Origin: Auricularia sp. M13
Taxonomy: Eukaryota > Basidiomycota > Agaricomycetes > Auriculariales > Auriculariaceae
NCBI GenBank assembly: GCA_037042915.1
Contig: CM073198.1
Coordinates: forward strand, 434,001-498,000
DNA: 64,000 bases
Direction: 5' to 3'
Shown: one piece after another, positions 1 through 10,256 of the stretch
Layout of the letters: the number at the start of each line of letters is the position of its first letter
How positions within the stretch are numbered: position 1 is the stretch's first letter
Notes under the pieces: model-generated
Databases searched by the model: none
The model's input: only the letters and a program-made list of their open reading frames with translations
Told to the model about the DNA's origin: nothing
Program-made: the position numbers and the translations under genes

Positions 1-1124
1 CTCACATTCCCTGCTGGCCGTCGCGCATTGTCTGCTGCTCAGCTAATCTGGTCGCCCGCACTTCGAGTGTGTACCGGCGCGGATATATCGCCTCAAGGGA
101 TACTACGCCATACTCGATAAATCGTTCCCGCCTTGCTCGGTGCACCGGCTATCTCTTCTGCGTCGGTCATGCCAGGATCTGGACCGTCCGAGAACGACAG
201 TGTAAGTATATGGGATGGGACCAGCCTGCCCATCGGTGACTTGGTTGCGGACAACACTGCGGCCAGGCAAAGAGCTTGCGGCGGCGATGGCGACCATTTG
301 AGCTGAGGTCTACGGCTTATAACAGGACTGCACTGCACTCGCTACTCGCGTGCAGTGACAACTCTGTCTGTTTTCCCGCTGTTCTATCCTCTGCTCTTTC
401 TGTCCCGGTACTTGCGCTCGGGCCCATGATTGTATTGCTGTGGCTAAGTGAACAGCCTACCGTCCATGCCTCGAGCACTGCCGCTTCCGCTGTTGTTCGG
501 TCGTCAGTACCGCTGCCGGTGGAGATGTTCAAAACGAGACAGCTATCAGACCAATTGAGATCGTTCAAAGTACATAGAATACGTCGTAGCGTCGAGGAAT
601 GCCGCGACGTCACTGGCAGCCAAGCGCGCTGAACTTGCGCTTGATCCGGACGTCAGAGATGCAGGCTGCTCTATAGTCAGCTGATCGCCGTTCCTCTCCC
701 TTCTGGCTGATGTCGAGCTTGTCTTTCCTCCGCGTTGTCAGACGGCGGCCTTAAGGGAAATTCTCTCTTTTAAAGGGAGATCCAACCTCGCTCTTGCACT
801 TATCTGCTCCGCCTGGTCGTACGATTACCTTTCGACGGCTACCACGCTCCGGCACCGTTTCTCTCTGAATTTCTCTTGTTACACGCAACTCACATATCCA
901 TGGTATATCGACCAGTTTGGAAGCTACCTGTGTGGAGGTTCGCCACGTTAGCGCTGCCCCTAATTGCTCGGCGGGACAAATGCGCGGCGGCACACCCACC
1001 AGATCTTCCTCCCCTTCCCTCTTTCCTACAGCCCCGTCCGCCCTCAAGCTCGTACATCTTTCCCTCCCCGCATCCCCCTCCTCTCCTCAACCCCATCACC
1101 CCCTCCGCCTTCTTAACGAAACAA
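1..1124. other. Left-edge region without a recognisable gene
   Basis: No reading frame here carries a motif I recognise or joins through plausible introns to one. From about 1010 the + strand is pyrimidine-rich (CCCTCCCCGCATCCCCCTCC type), as expected just upstream of the fungal gene that starts at 1125. Confidence 0.4.
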
Positions 1125-1970
1125 ATGACTGCACGCTTCGACGTCTCGGTGCTTTTGCTATGCGATTACGCTCAGGCTCTTCACTGATCTGATTTTCTTG
1201 ACACAGGCCAAACTTATCAACGTGTCCTGCGGCGACGCGACCTGCACGCGCGGCATCCAAGTCGGCGACATCGCACTCTGCCGCAAGGAGAACGGCGTGC
1301 CATGGACTCATTGGTGCGTCAATGACGCGTGTTTCCCCTGTCGCGCGATATCCGTCTCAAGCTAGAAATTCAGGGAGTGCATCCCGGAGCTGTCCAGGGC
1401 AGCCATCAAGTCGCGCGGTGGCCTGCGCCATCTGGTCGGCTGGGCGCATCTGACGACCGAGCAGCAAGCACACGTCGAGGCGCTCCTCGCCGACATCGAC
1501 CTGGCCAAGTTCAAGCGTCAGGGGCCCGTTCCGGTCCGAAAGCCCCTGGCCCCCGCCGCACCGTGCGTACGGTCGATCTGCTGCTCCTTGGGATGCTGAT
1601 TCATGACTGTCGTTCTAATCGTGCAGAGTCGACGACAAGAAGCCTTCCAAGGTTCCCGAGGTGTCCAAGTACGCGAAGGACCTGCTCTTGGCTGCGCACC
1701 GCCGCGAAGTGTGCGTCTGAGATCCTCCAAGCCTACCGCAAAGAGAGTGCTAACGGAGACGCGGTGCAGCCGCTCGAAACGGCGTGCGAAGGACAAGGAG
1801 AATCAGGTGCCCTCCGCCGCGCCTGCGGAGTCTCGCAAGCGTAAGGAGCGCCCCGTCATCATGTGAGTTGTTTTCCGCTGCATCACGATATCGACTCACG
1901 TCTTCCCAACAGTCGCCCGACCCTGTCCACAAAGGGTCGCAAGCGGCCATCGGCCCCGTCGACTGCGTAG
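1125..1970 (+). CDS. PARP-type zinc-finger-like nuclear protein
   Basis: Six exons can be joined. The predicted introns are 1149-1205, one of about 61 nt ending near 1373, one ending near 1624 (GTGCGT to GTGCAG), one of 59 nt with branch GCTAAC ending near 1768, and one ending CCCAACAG near 1912. Translation starts MTARFDVS, then shows a C-x4-C pair (CGDATC), a W-x-H-x2-C segment (WTHWEC), and the stretch LVGWAHLTTEQQAHVEALL. That last part resembles the C-terminal half of the PARP-type zinc finger (G[FW]..L...DQ..V..AL), a DNA-break-binding module. The tail is short, lysine/arginine-rich (RKRKERP, KGRKRPS) and ends ...PSTA, which suggests nuclear location. No PARP catalytic domain is present. 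Frames close cleanly at each junction, which supports the model. The 24-nt first exon is the weakest part. Family assignment is by pattern, not alignment. Confidence 0.6.
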
Positions 1971-2972
1971 TTCTCCGCGCCCTCTTTTACCTATTTATCC
2001 GTTCTACAGCACTTAGCTTTGTCCACGACACTCATTACCTTGCATTTGTAGATCCCGGCGTCTACATTCCCTCATTGTACGCCATTCATGATCATGAACC
2101 ACCTGTAGTTGTAGATTATCCTCGCGTGCAGAACGCACTGCACCTGCGCATGTACAATATGATCCATTGCTTTCCGGGCCCACCCCGGGAAGACCTGCGT
2201 GAGAGCGTGTAGCGCCGATGCATCGTCATCGATTGTGGAAGCGTACTGATTAACTGAGGAGTAGCTGCAGCCTTTCATAATAAAGAACTTGGTGTCTGGC
2301 AAGGTGCTTTTAATTGGAAACTTTACATAGCTTTGGAATAATATTCGCTCACCCGCCAAGTGTGTGCCTGACGGTGACAGAATGGGCTCGGTTGATCCCG
2401 CGGCTTGTCTCTGTTCTCTTAGGTTCACCAAACCGACGAAATCCTGGCCGCCATGACGACATGTATCTGCCCCCTATGCTCGTTTTCCAGTCAGATCACA
2501 TTCACCGCTGGTCTTGGCCCCTACGTGGCACGGCTTCGAGGCCTTCCAACAGTTGTCCAGCTATGGATCCCGCACTGCGGAAGGATTTTCCTCGTGTCGT
2601 GGATCCAGGACGCCCTAGTCTTAGCCCTAATCCCACCGTACCCTTGCCGCGGGATAGGTCCTCATCTTTCAGCCCGACTGCTACGTTCTCCGGGTGCGTC
2701 TTCGAGCTGTGGACAACGTTTTAGCAGCTCATCGTCGCCTCGACGAAGACAATTTGAATTCATTTTGGGATCATCCCGCTGATTGTCCACGACCACGTGG
2801 CCAATCTTGCCTATCCAACAGTGAATCGTGACCTGATCGTGACGGAGCGATGATTGACCGAATTCAGACGCGGCCTATCGCCACGTGGGCTTGGTAGCGC
2901 TTAAAATTGGCCGACTTTGGCCACCTTGATTTTGCTCGTTCGTCTCTTACCCTCTTTCGTTTCGTTTCTATC
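1971..2972. other. Intergenic, no supported gene
   Basis: Short open stretches exist on both strands but none has a recognisable motif or joins by introns. The last 100 bases are the promoter and leader of the GH43 gene. Confidence 0.4.
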
Positions 2973-4518
2973 ATGCGTTTCCTTATCTTTGTTTCGTCTC
3001 TCGTTACTCTGGTCTGCGCCGCCTCGTTCCCTGCGCCCATTGCTGGTACCGGTTTGTCCCTCGCCGTCATGTCGCGAGAGTTCATTGCCGACCATGGCGT
3101 TTTTAATCAGCTAATGTCGAGTGCCGTGACCCCGCAACGATCTATCGCGCCGAGACGCAGGTGCGCGAACCTCTGGCGGCCCTTTCACTTCAATTGAACG
3201 GGAAACTAACCCACATTGCAGACGTACTACACCTTCTGCACCGGACAGGGCATGAGGATCATGAAGGCACCGGCTCTCTCAGGGTGCGGCATGCTGCCCT
3301 TGCATACTGCATTTGTCTCATGAACTGTAGACCGTGGAAGAAGGCGGGCTACGTGATGCCGAACAACTGCTCGAAGGTGGACATACAGGGCCGCTGCGAT
3401 CTCTGGGCCGGCGACGTCGCAAAGATCGACAACCAGTACGTGCTGTACTACTCGGCGTCCCAGGTGGGATCTGCGAAGGCCGTCATTGGCGTTGCCACGA
3501 GCAAGACGATGGAGCCCGGCTCGTGGACCGACCACGGTGAGGTCCTCCGTTCCACTGGATCGCTCGGGTTCATCGCAAGTATGTGGATGGCTTTCCATTG
3601 CTCCCAGATGCTGATCGTAGCCGCATCGCACAGTCGACCCGAACATCATCAAGGCCAACGGAACCCTCAAGCTGTCGTTCGGAAGCCACATGAGCGGCTT
3701 GTTCCAGGTCGACCTGAAGGACATCAAGACTCTCAAGACGGTCCGTGTGCTCCTTCTTTCCGGAACGCCGTTGCTAGTGCTAACCCTCCTCATCCAGAAA
3801 CTCCCTGGCACAAAAATTGCTAGTACGCTGAGACCCTTCTTGACAAGGCTTTGTCTGACATACTCGCTTAGGCTATAACGGTCGCCCGGACGTAGAGGGA
3901 GGGTTCATGTACAAACCACCGTCCCAGCCTTACTACTATTTCTTCTTCTCCGATGGCGTCACGCTCTTTGGAAATGTATGTCCACTTCCGTTCATTGTGT
4001 ACGACAGGTTTCTTACCGCCTTATTGCTCTACGCTACAGGGCCGCCCTAAACCGGGTAGAGAATATAAAGTACGCGTCGGGCGCAGCAAGAGCCCGTCGG
4101 GTCCGTTTCTCGACAAGACCGGCGATAAGCTCACGGCGAAGATGCCCGAGTCGCCCGCCGGCTCGATCGTCATTGAGTCGCACAACAACATCTACGCGCC
4201 CGGCGGTGAGTCGTTGAGGTCTGAGCCGCGGTACTCGCACTTACACTAGGTCTCATTTCGCAGGCCAGTCGCTGTTCCGCGACCCCGTTAGCAAGCGCGA
4301 CGTCATTGCTTACCACTATGTGAGTATTCCTCAAAGTCCTCCAGGTCGGGAACGTTGGGAGCTGACTGCTGTTCCAGGTCAAGAAGGACAAGGGCGGGGC
4401 GGCCCTCCTCGGCTTCAACTATGTCGACTTTTCGTCCGGCTGGCCGAAGCTCGTCGAGCGCAAGGTCATCAAGCCCACCAAGCCCAAGCCCAAGCGCATG
4501 GACACGGAGACCGCATGA
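2973..4518 (+). CDS. Secreted GH43 arabinan endo-1,5-alpha-L-arabinosidase-like enzyme
   Basis: Ten exons: 2973-3051, 3111-3160, 3222-3283, 3331-3578, 3634-3740, 3798-3822, 3872-3975, 4040-4205, 4264-4319, 4378-4518. All phases agree and give 345 residues. The start MRFLIFVSSLVTLVCAASF is a signal peptide. GH43 hallmarks follow in order: VECRDPATIYR (first catalytic Asp of the five-bladed propeller), LWAGDVAKIDNQYVLYYSAS, GSWTDHGEVLRS, AIDPNIIKANGTLKLSFGSH, VEGGFMYKP (acid Glu), YKVRVGRSKSPSGPF, and a late SHNNIYAPGGQSLFRDP segment. These match endo-arabinanases better than xylosidases, so hydrolysis of pectic arabinan outside the cell is the likely role. The end is lysine-rich (KPTKPKPKRMDTETA), which is unusual. 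The usual WAPD is WAGD here. Substrate is inferred. Confidence 0.85.
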
Positions 4519-4683
4519 GCGAGCCAAGACGCCATGTATTTATTTTACAGTTATTTAAATTACTGCACCTAGCAGTGTGCGCACTGAGACAAAGGACCGG
4601 GATGGCAAACGGATTAGCGGTAAATTTGGAAGATTATATGGGCCACTATGTGAGTGGCCTCGTCTCCGTCCTGTGTGCATCGG

Positions 4684-5190
4684 CGCGGAAGTGTATCATA
4701 CGGTAACTACAAAATCGCTATCGTCTGAATCGTCTTCAACGGCTGAAATTCTTTCCACTGCGGCTCGCCGTCTGCCGTGCTGTCGGATTCGCTGCTGATG
4801 TCTCATCCGACTCCGTGAACTCTGCCTCATCTTCCACATCGCTACCGTCTGCGTTAATGACCTGGTCCTCATATCCTTCGGTATTATCGACAAACCACAG
4901 ATGCGCGAGAACTGCGAGCTGGGATTTTAGCCATGGCGGCTCTGAGAATGTGCTGATTTCTCCCGCATCTGTGGTTTGCCGATAATACCGAACGATATGA
5001 GGACCAGGTCATTAACGCAGACGGTAGCGATGTGGAAGATGAGGCAGAGTTCACGGAGTCGGATGAGACATCAGCAGCGAATCCGACAGCACGGCAGACG
5101 GCGAGCCGCAGTGGAAAGAATTTCAGCCGTTGAAGGTCGGACGATTCAGACGATAGCGATTTTGTAGTTACCGTATGATACACTTCCGCG
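4684..5190. repeat. Foldback (large inverted repeat) element
   Basis: Arms of about 226 nt, 4684-4909 and 4964-5190, are near-perfect inverted copies separated by about 54 nt. Outer ends read CGCGGAAGTGTATCATACGG and its complement CCGTATGATACACTTCCGCG. Inner ends read CCACAGATGCG and CGCATCTGTGG. The right arm has a five-base insertion (CGACC in the left-arm sense), and there are a few mismatches. One strand of each arm can be read as acidic peptide (e.g. INADGSDVEDEAEFTESDET), which looks like a captured piece of a coding sequence, possibly transposase-related. I found no clear target-site duplication at the ends. Confidence 0.8.
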
Positions 5191-5520
5191 CATGGCGCAT
5201 CTCTCGCGGTCGTGCTTGAGGCTCGGGATCTCGTAAACTCAAAAAACTGCTCAGCATTGCCCGGGGAGGGCCGCACGCGCTCCAAGATGACGCAGTTGAG
5301 CTGAGGCCAGACCGGAAGGAAGGGAAATGACTCTCCGCTCACAATTCTGAATTTTCAAATTCCCACCAAATCGCAAGAACTGGCCAGTTCTGAGACTAAT
5401 GTATTACTTTCTGCAGTAGAATAGTCAGGTAGAAAAGACTGATGCGAAATGCAGCGATTATCGTCGGGAAAGGGACTCCATTGGTGTACGACTTCTACAT
5501 CCATTCACTTGCCGGTCCCT

Positions 5521-6319
5521 TCAGCTCAGCTTGGACAGGTTGAACTTGACACCGGCATCGATGATACCAAGAATGACCTCCACCTCAGCCTCATCCCTCG
5601 GCGCATACAGCAGCACATGGCCCGCATCAAACTTCGCCGCGGCCCAGTACGACAGGATGAACGGCATGCCCCATCCTTTGGCGATCACCTCCGCGGCATC
5701 GTGCGGCGGGAGGCTGAGGTGCACCGAGCCGTCGTCGACGTGCATGTGCAGGCGGTCGTGCATGAATTCGCGTTTGGCTTCGCCTGAGCGCTGGGAGTAG
5801 ACCGCGACGGCGCCGCGCATCTCGCGCACGCTGCGGCCGGAGAGAAGGTCGTGCTCTTTGGCGGCGGCGAGCATGTGCGCCTCGATGCGCGAACGGTACT
5901 CGGGCGAGTCGAGTTGGGGGATGTGCCGCTGGGGGAAGTACCTGCCGTACAATGCAAGCAGGCGGCGTCAATGAGGAACATACTCTCTCATGCATTGGCA
6001 AAGAAGTGCATACCATTCGGGCAGCATGGGAACGGGGCCGCGGCGCTGGGGGAGGTCGCCAAGGAAGCGTCGTTTGTCAGGACTGGAGCGCAGCCATGAG
6101 ACATGCGACGGTCCGCTGCGAATATCTCAGACGTTTCATCCCAAGTGAGCGGGAAAATCCAACTGGTACGTACGGACGAAGTATCGGAAGGATGAGCCTA
6201 ACTCCAGCGTAGATGAACGGGTTGTAGATGATGTACCCGTTATGCTTCAGCCATCCAAAATAGTCGCGGAATACGTAGGCGAAGCCAATGGCGAATAGCG
6301 TGAGGGCGGTGGTGGACAT
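5521..6319 (-). CDS. Luciferase-domain protein, copy A (PF17648-like)
   Basis: Three exons, read leftward: 6319-6174, 6115-6014, 5941-5521, separated by introns of 58 and 72 nt. The product has 222 residues. The N-terminus (MSTTALTLFAIGFAYVFRDY) contains a membrane segment. Exon 2 gives SPDKRRFLGDLPQRRGPVP and LPEW; exon 3 gives HMHVDDGSVHLSLPPHDA, then VIAKGWGMPF and VLLYAPRDEAEVEVI. The order KRR.L.DLP, then H.H...D...HL.L, KGWG and YAPR..EE is that of the basidiomycete luciferase-domain family, to which the LUZ enzymes of glowing fungi belong. Most members occur in dark species and their function is unknown. Intron positions match the second copy at 9388. I infer a membrane-anchored enzyme-like protein; light emission is not implied, and no hispidin pathway genes lie here. 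Confidence 0.82.
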
Positions 6320-6390
6320 CGAGTTGCGGGTTCTGGTTTGATCGAGCGGTTCTGAGTTGTTAGTTCGAACCAGTGGGATCCGAGCACAGA

Positions 6391-6400
6391 CTTTTATACT
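6391..6400 (-). promoter_or_regulatory. TATA box of luciferase-domain gene A
   Basis: On the minus strand the sequence reads CGAGTATAAAAG, about 75 bases upstream of the ATG at 6319. The same CGAGTATAAA string precedes copy B at 9291. Confidence 0.6.
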
Positions 6401-6537
6401 CGAAGATCGATATCTCCCTGAGACGGCTGAGCTGATGTAAGTCCAGGATTATTCACCTCGCGGAAGCGGAGGGCAGGCGGCGCGACGGCTCTCCGAGGGG
6501 GGAACGTGCATTCCGGCCGAGCGTCTCGCTTCCACCT

Positions 6538-6553
6538 CGGTCTCAACTCACCG
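6538..6553. promoter_or_regulatory. CGG-N10-CCG palindromic site, unit 1
   Basis: CGG-TCTCAACTCA-CCG lies in an imperfect repeat unit of about 70 bases starting GACGGCTCTCCG. CGG-N10-CCG is a recognised spacing for Zn2Cys6 factors (the Put3 type). It sits 220-235 bases upstream of luciferase-domain gene A. Function is inferred. Confidence 0.45.
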
Positions 6554-6669
6554 AGCATCTAAGTACATAAGCTCCTGATGAGGTTCACACGCCATGTTGT
6601 AAAGCGGAGAACATGCTGTGTGACGGCTCTCCGGACGCGGTGGCGCGCATTCCGTCGGCATGCCAGACT

Positions 6670-6685
6670 CGGTCTCAAGTCCCCG
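6670..6685. promoter_or_regulatory. CGG-N10-CCG palindromic site, unit 2
   Basis: CGG-TCTCAAGTCC-CCG sits in the second copy of the same unit (GACGGCTCTCCGG...GCATTCCG...), about 132 bases further out. Both the spacing and most of the spacer are shared with unit 1. Confidence 0.45.
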
Positions 6686-6699
6686 AGTTGCTGACACAG

Positions 6700-7650
6700 C
6701 TCGTTTTCACGCAGCTTCGGCAGCAACGAGGGACCCACAATCGAAGCTCATAAGTAACGGATCGGGTGGCACAGTTCCAGCTGTTTGGCAAACTTGAGCG
6801 AAATCCACAATTCTCAGTGTGTGTTTGGGCTACATAGTGGATTCGCGCTCCACCGGCGCTTTCCATCAGAGCCGCCAGAGGAATTTGCACGCGGGGACTT
6901 GGAGAGCATAATAGGCCGTGTACAGCGGTAAAGTCTATACGGTGACGTGGAGCATCGTTACTGTAGAGCGCGAATCCACGAGCCTGAATATACACACACC
7001 TGCAGATTTCTCTCAATTTTGCAATCAGCTGTCATAGCAAATCGAGCACCGCGCAACGGACGAAAAGGTCAACGCGATCAAGCGGAGATGGATGTAGGGT
7101 CAGCGGGCAAGATCCTTCCTGGAGACCAGCAGGCGCGAGCGAATACGTTTGACGATGGGGTACTGCAAGAGAAGCGCTAAGCAGATAATATAGAATGTAC
7201 CAAGTTCGTTCTACGCCTCGGTACGATGACAAGAAAAGGATCCTACGCTGAGTCCTTTGCTTGCCATCGTACCGTGGCGTAGTCTGCTGGGCACGAGAGC
7301 ATCGCGCCCGCGGTGAGCAACCACGTCTGCACTCCTGTGGCAATAACGGGACGAATCGAGCACGCGCCAGTGACTCTCGTTGCAGCGCAATGTACAAGCG
7401 GTCCATTTTGTCTGGATTTGAAGACTTGAAACGAGCTTGCTAGTGTTAATTCACACATGGACGAAGCCTCAACTGGTTGAGATAACGCATAGGTCATGGA
7501 ATGTGCGATTGCGTGGGCGGGGGCATGCAGGTAGTCGGTGGAGGTACATAGCGGGATGACCCAGTTTTGTATTCGGGCGGGCGGGGAAAGCAAGAGCGCT
7601 GGCCGACGCTCAACGATCGAACAACACAGCAAATGCGAGTGCCACCTCCG
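6700..7650. other. Intergenic, no supported gene
   Basis: Beyond the two CGG-N10-CCG units I see no coding structure. The right end is the 3' flank of the L27 gene. Confidence 0.4.
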
Positions 7651-7653
7651 CGC

Positions 7654-8313
7654 TCAGAACTACAAAAAACAAAACAAGCCAGCAAGTCAGCAAATGAAAC
7701 CAGGGAAAAGGCGGGGAGACCGACCCGCAACGCAGTGAAGAACCAGCGGTTCTTGCCCGACTGGTAGCGCTCCTCGAACAGCTTCTTGACGGTCTTCTTC
7801 GCGTCCTCGCGCTGGGAGACCTCCTTGAACGTCTCGGAGGACACGGTACCCTTCAAGCCCTCCAGCTCGAGCGCGTACCGGGTCGGGAAGAGATGCGAGT
7901 AGTTAACCGTCTGCAGGTAACCAGTCAAGTACAAAAAGTAACAAAAAGTAAGAAAAGCGCACCTTGATGAACGGCTTGACCTTGGAGCGGCGGGCGAGGA
8001 GGGTCTTGCCCATCCGTTTTGTCGGCTTGCGCGGGTAGCGCTCGATGCCGGCGACGATGGCGTGCGGGTACGGGCGCTCCTTGGTGCCCTCGTCCAGCTG
8101 CTTGATCACCACCACCTTTTTGCCCGCTTGGCGGCCGTGCAGCACGATGGCGACCTGCAAATGCGCAGCGAGCGCGAGCGTCAGCGCCGACCTCGACAGC
8201 GAGTAAAATATAATAATATAATGCGAACTTTGCCGGGCTTGTAGACTGCGCGGGCATCGTTGTAAGCGGGGATGGCTACGGAATTGGGGCGCGGTGGACG
8301 CACTTTTGACCAT
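7654..8313 (-). CDS. RPL27: 60S ribosomal protein L27 (eL27)
   Basis: Five exons, read leftward: 8313-8304 (10 nt), 8245-8229 (17 nt), 8154-7963, 7910-7725, 7659-7654 (6 nt, coding Phe-stop). Introns are 58, 74, 52 and 65 nt. The joined protein is 136 residues, exactly the family length. It begins [20 protein letters not shown], continues [20 protein letters not shown] and [19 protein letters not shown], and ends [10 protein letters not shown]. This is a structural protein of the cytoplasmic large ribosomal subunit with a KOW-type N-terminal domain. The tiny exons are forced by the conserved ends: without the 10- and 17-nt exons the start MVKIYKPGK is lost, and without the 6-nt exon the final Phe-stop is lost. 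Short-exon ribosomal genes are common in basidiomycetes. Confidence 0.95.
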
Positions 8314-8399
8314 TATTTAGAAGGGGCCGGGAACGACGACGGCGACGAGCGGAAGGACGAGGAAGATGGACGGCAACGCCCGATCATCGACGGAGTAAG

Positions 8400-9290
8400 G
8401 TTTGCTTCCGCCGATGCGTTGTACAGCCATCCCACCCTGGCTCCCCTAAACGTTTCCCTGGCTCTCAGTTATAGAAACCAAATTTATATGAGCCCTCAGA
8501 CGTTCTAAGGCCGGATTTTGCATACGATAAGTTTCTCACCCCTAGAACGCGCTGAATGTCACCTGTCTCAAGATTATCAACAACCATAATAATCCTCATA
8601 TCTGAGCTGATTCCCACGCCATGTAATTAATTTTAACTAGTACTGTGTCTAGGTACTTGCGCGGCGCTGGTTGGACGGTCCCGACCTCGTTGAGCTTGCG
8701 GAACTGCGATCAACGCGTCGCCTTCGGGGACTGCGCAGGCGCCGGCGTGGCGCCCGACTCCCACTCAATTTATGCTCGGCGTTCGCTGACCCCAGGCGCA
8801 TACGAGGGTGGCGGGAAACAGAATGCCTCACGCTGGAACTCTGGAATGCCCACTTGGCGGGGACTTGACTGCGACTCGTCGATTATGACTTCGATTCAAA
8901 CACGTTCTCTGACAGGCCATCCTCCCACTTTTTCAAAGATGAGAGGATCTCGAAGTTGTTTTGAATGATGAACTAGATGGGTATCATCCAGGCACTGATC
9001 ATGCAGAGCCTGGCCAGATATTGTGGGGTACGAGACTCGAGCAAATTTCATATTTTTCGCGCGTTCTGGCCTTTACGCAGCAGTCGGGGTGGGGGGAATA
9101 CGCCTAGCTCCGGTACAGCTTGACTCAGCAACGGGCGCGCGTCTTGCATCTGGCACTGCCAGCTGGCGATCCTGCGCGTACGCGCCTGCGCCGCGGTCGC
9201 GTTTCATATTATCAGATCCCGCTTGGCCCCGAAGCGCCGCTGCAGCTCCAATGGACCCGTTGCCGAGGATACGCGTAGGATCCGCCGACG
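8400..9290. other. Intergenic, no supported gene
   Basis: The region separates the divergent L27 and luciferase-domain B genes. Open stretches around 8645-8968 show no motif and no intron-joined continuation. Confidence 0.35.
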
Positions 9291-9294
9291 CGAG

Positions 9295-9300
9295 TATAAA
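9295..9300 (+). promoter_or_regulatory. TATA box of luciferase-domain gene B
   Basis: CGAGTATAAAGG, about 90 bases upstream of the ATG at 9388. The same core precedes gene A. Confidence 0.6.
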
Positions 9301-9387
9301 GGCCGTCTGCATCTTTACTTGGATCCACCAAGCCCATCAGCATTCCCCAACACCAGCTAGCCAGCCCCAACCCCTCCTCGCTACACA

Positions 9388-10256
9388 ATGCCCAAAGTCG
9401 TAAACGACGCCGTCGCCTCCTTTCTGCAGCTGCCGCCGCCGACTCTGGCGCTGGTCTCTGCCGCTGCGGGCGCGGGCTTTGTGCTCACCGTCCAGGTGGC
9501 CGCCGACTTTCGCGCGTGGTCGCAGTTCGCGTACAACATCCGCATGAAGCCGCTCATCTACCCGCTGCTTTACGTTGCCCGCTGGACCTCCCCGTGCGTC
9601 GCTTTCGCGCGAAGTCTTAGTCGAACCGATTCCTGACAGTCTTTTCTTTTTTTATGACTTGTAGAGGCAAAGGGTACCCTGCGAAGCTCATGCTGAGCGA
9701 GGACACCACCACCTTCGTCCGCCCCGACTTCCCTCACCGCCGAGGACCGCCCGCACAACTGCCTAAATGGTACGTCTCTCTCATCCTCCTCCTGCTTCCT
9801 CTCCGCAGCAATCTCACCAAACTCCCCGCTCGCAGGCCCTTCCCGCACCGACACATCCCGCAACTGCAATCCTCCGCGCACACCGAGGCGCTCGAGGCGC
9901 ACCTCCGCGCGGCCGCCAAGAAGCACAACCTGCTCCTCGCGCCGTCGCTGCGCGAGAACGCGCTGGCGACGTCGGTGTACTCGCAGCCGGCGAGCGACCC
10001 CAAGCCGCTCTTCGCGCACGACCGGCTGCACGTGCACGTCGACGACGGCTCGGTGCACGTCTCGCTCCCGCCGCGCGACGCCGGCGCGCTGCTCGCCAAG
10101 GGCTGGGCGACGCCCTTCCCGCTCGGCGGCAAGTTCGGCATGGACCCCGGCCTCATCCTCGTGTTCGCCCCGCGCGACGAGGAGGAGCTCAGGCTTGTGC
10201 TCGAGATCGTCGATGCTGGTGTCCAGTTTAATCTGACGAAGCTGCCCAAGGCGTGA
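9388..10256 (+). CDS. Luciferase-domain protein, copy B (PF17648-like)
   Basis: Three exons, 9388-9593, 9665-9769 and 9836-10256, give 243 residues. An N-terminal hydrophobic span (LALVSAAAGAGFVLTVQVAA) is followed by DFPHRRGPPAQLPKW, then FPHRHIPQL, RLHVHVDDGSVHVSLPPRDA, LLAKGWATPF and LVFAPRDEEELRLVLEIVDA. Intron phases and positions equal those of copy A at 5521-6319, so the two are duplicates. Copy B has a longer N-terminus and FAPR in place of YAPR. The final exon is 421 nt in both. The role is unknown in dark fungi; the family includes the luciferases of bioluminescent Mycena and Omphalotus relatives, which is established knowledge. The catalytic function of this protein is not established. 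Confidence 0.82.

Noticed and set aside
5521-10256. A fungal bioluminescence gene cluster
   Set aside because: Luciferase-domain genes are present, but no hispidin synthase, hispidin 3-hydroxylase or caffeylpyruvate hydrolase is seen, and the family is common in dark fungi.
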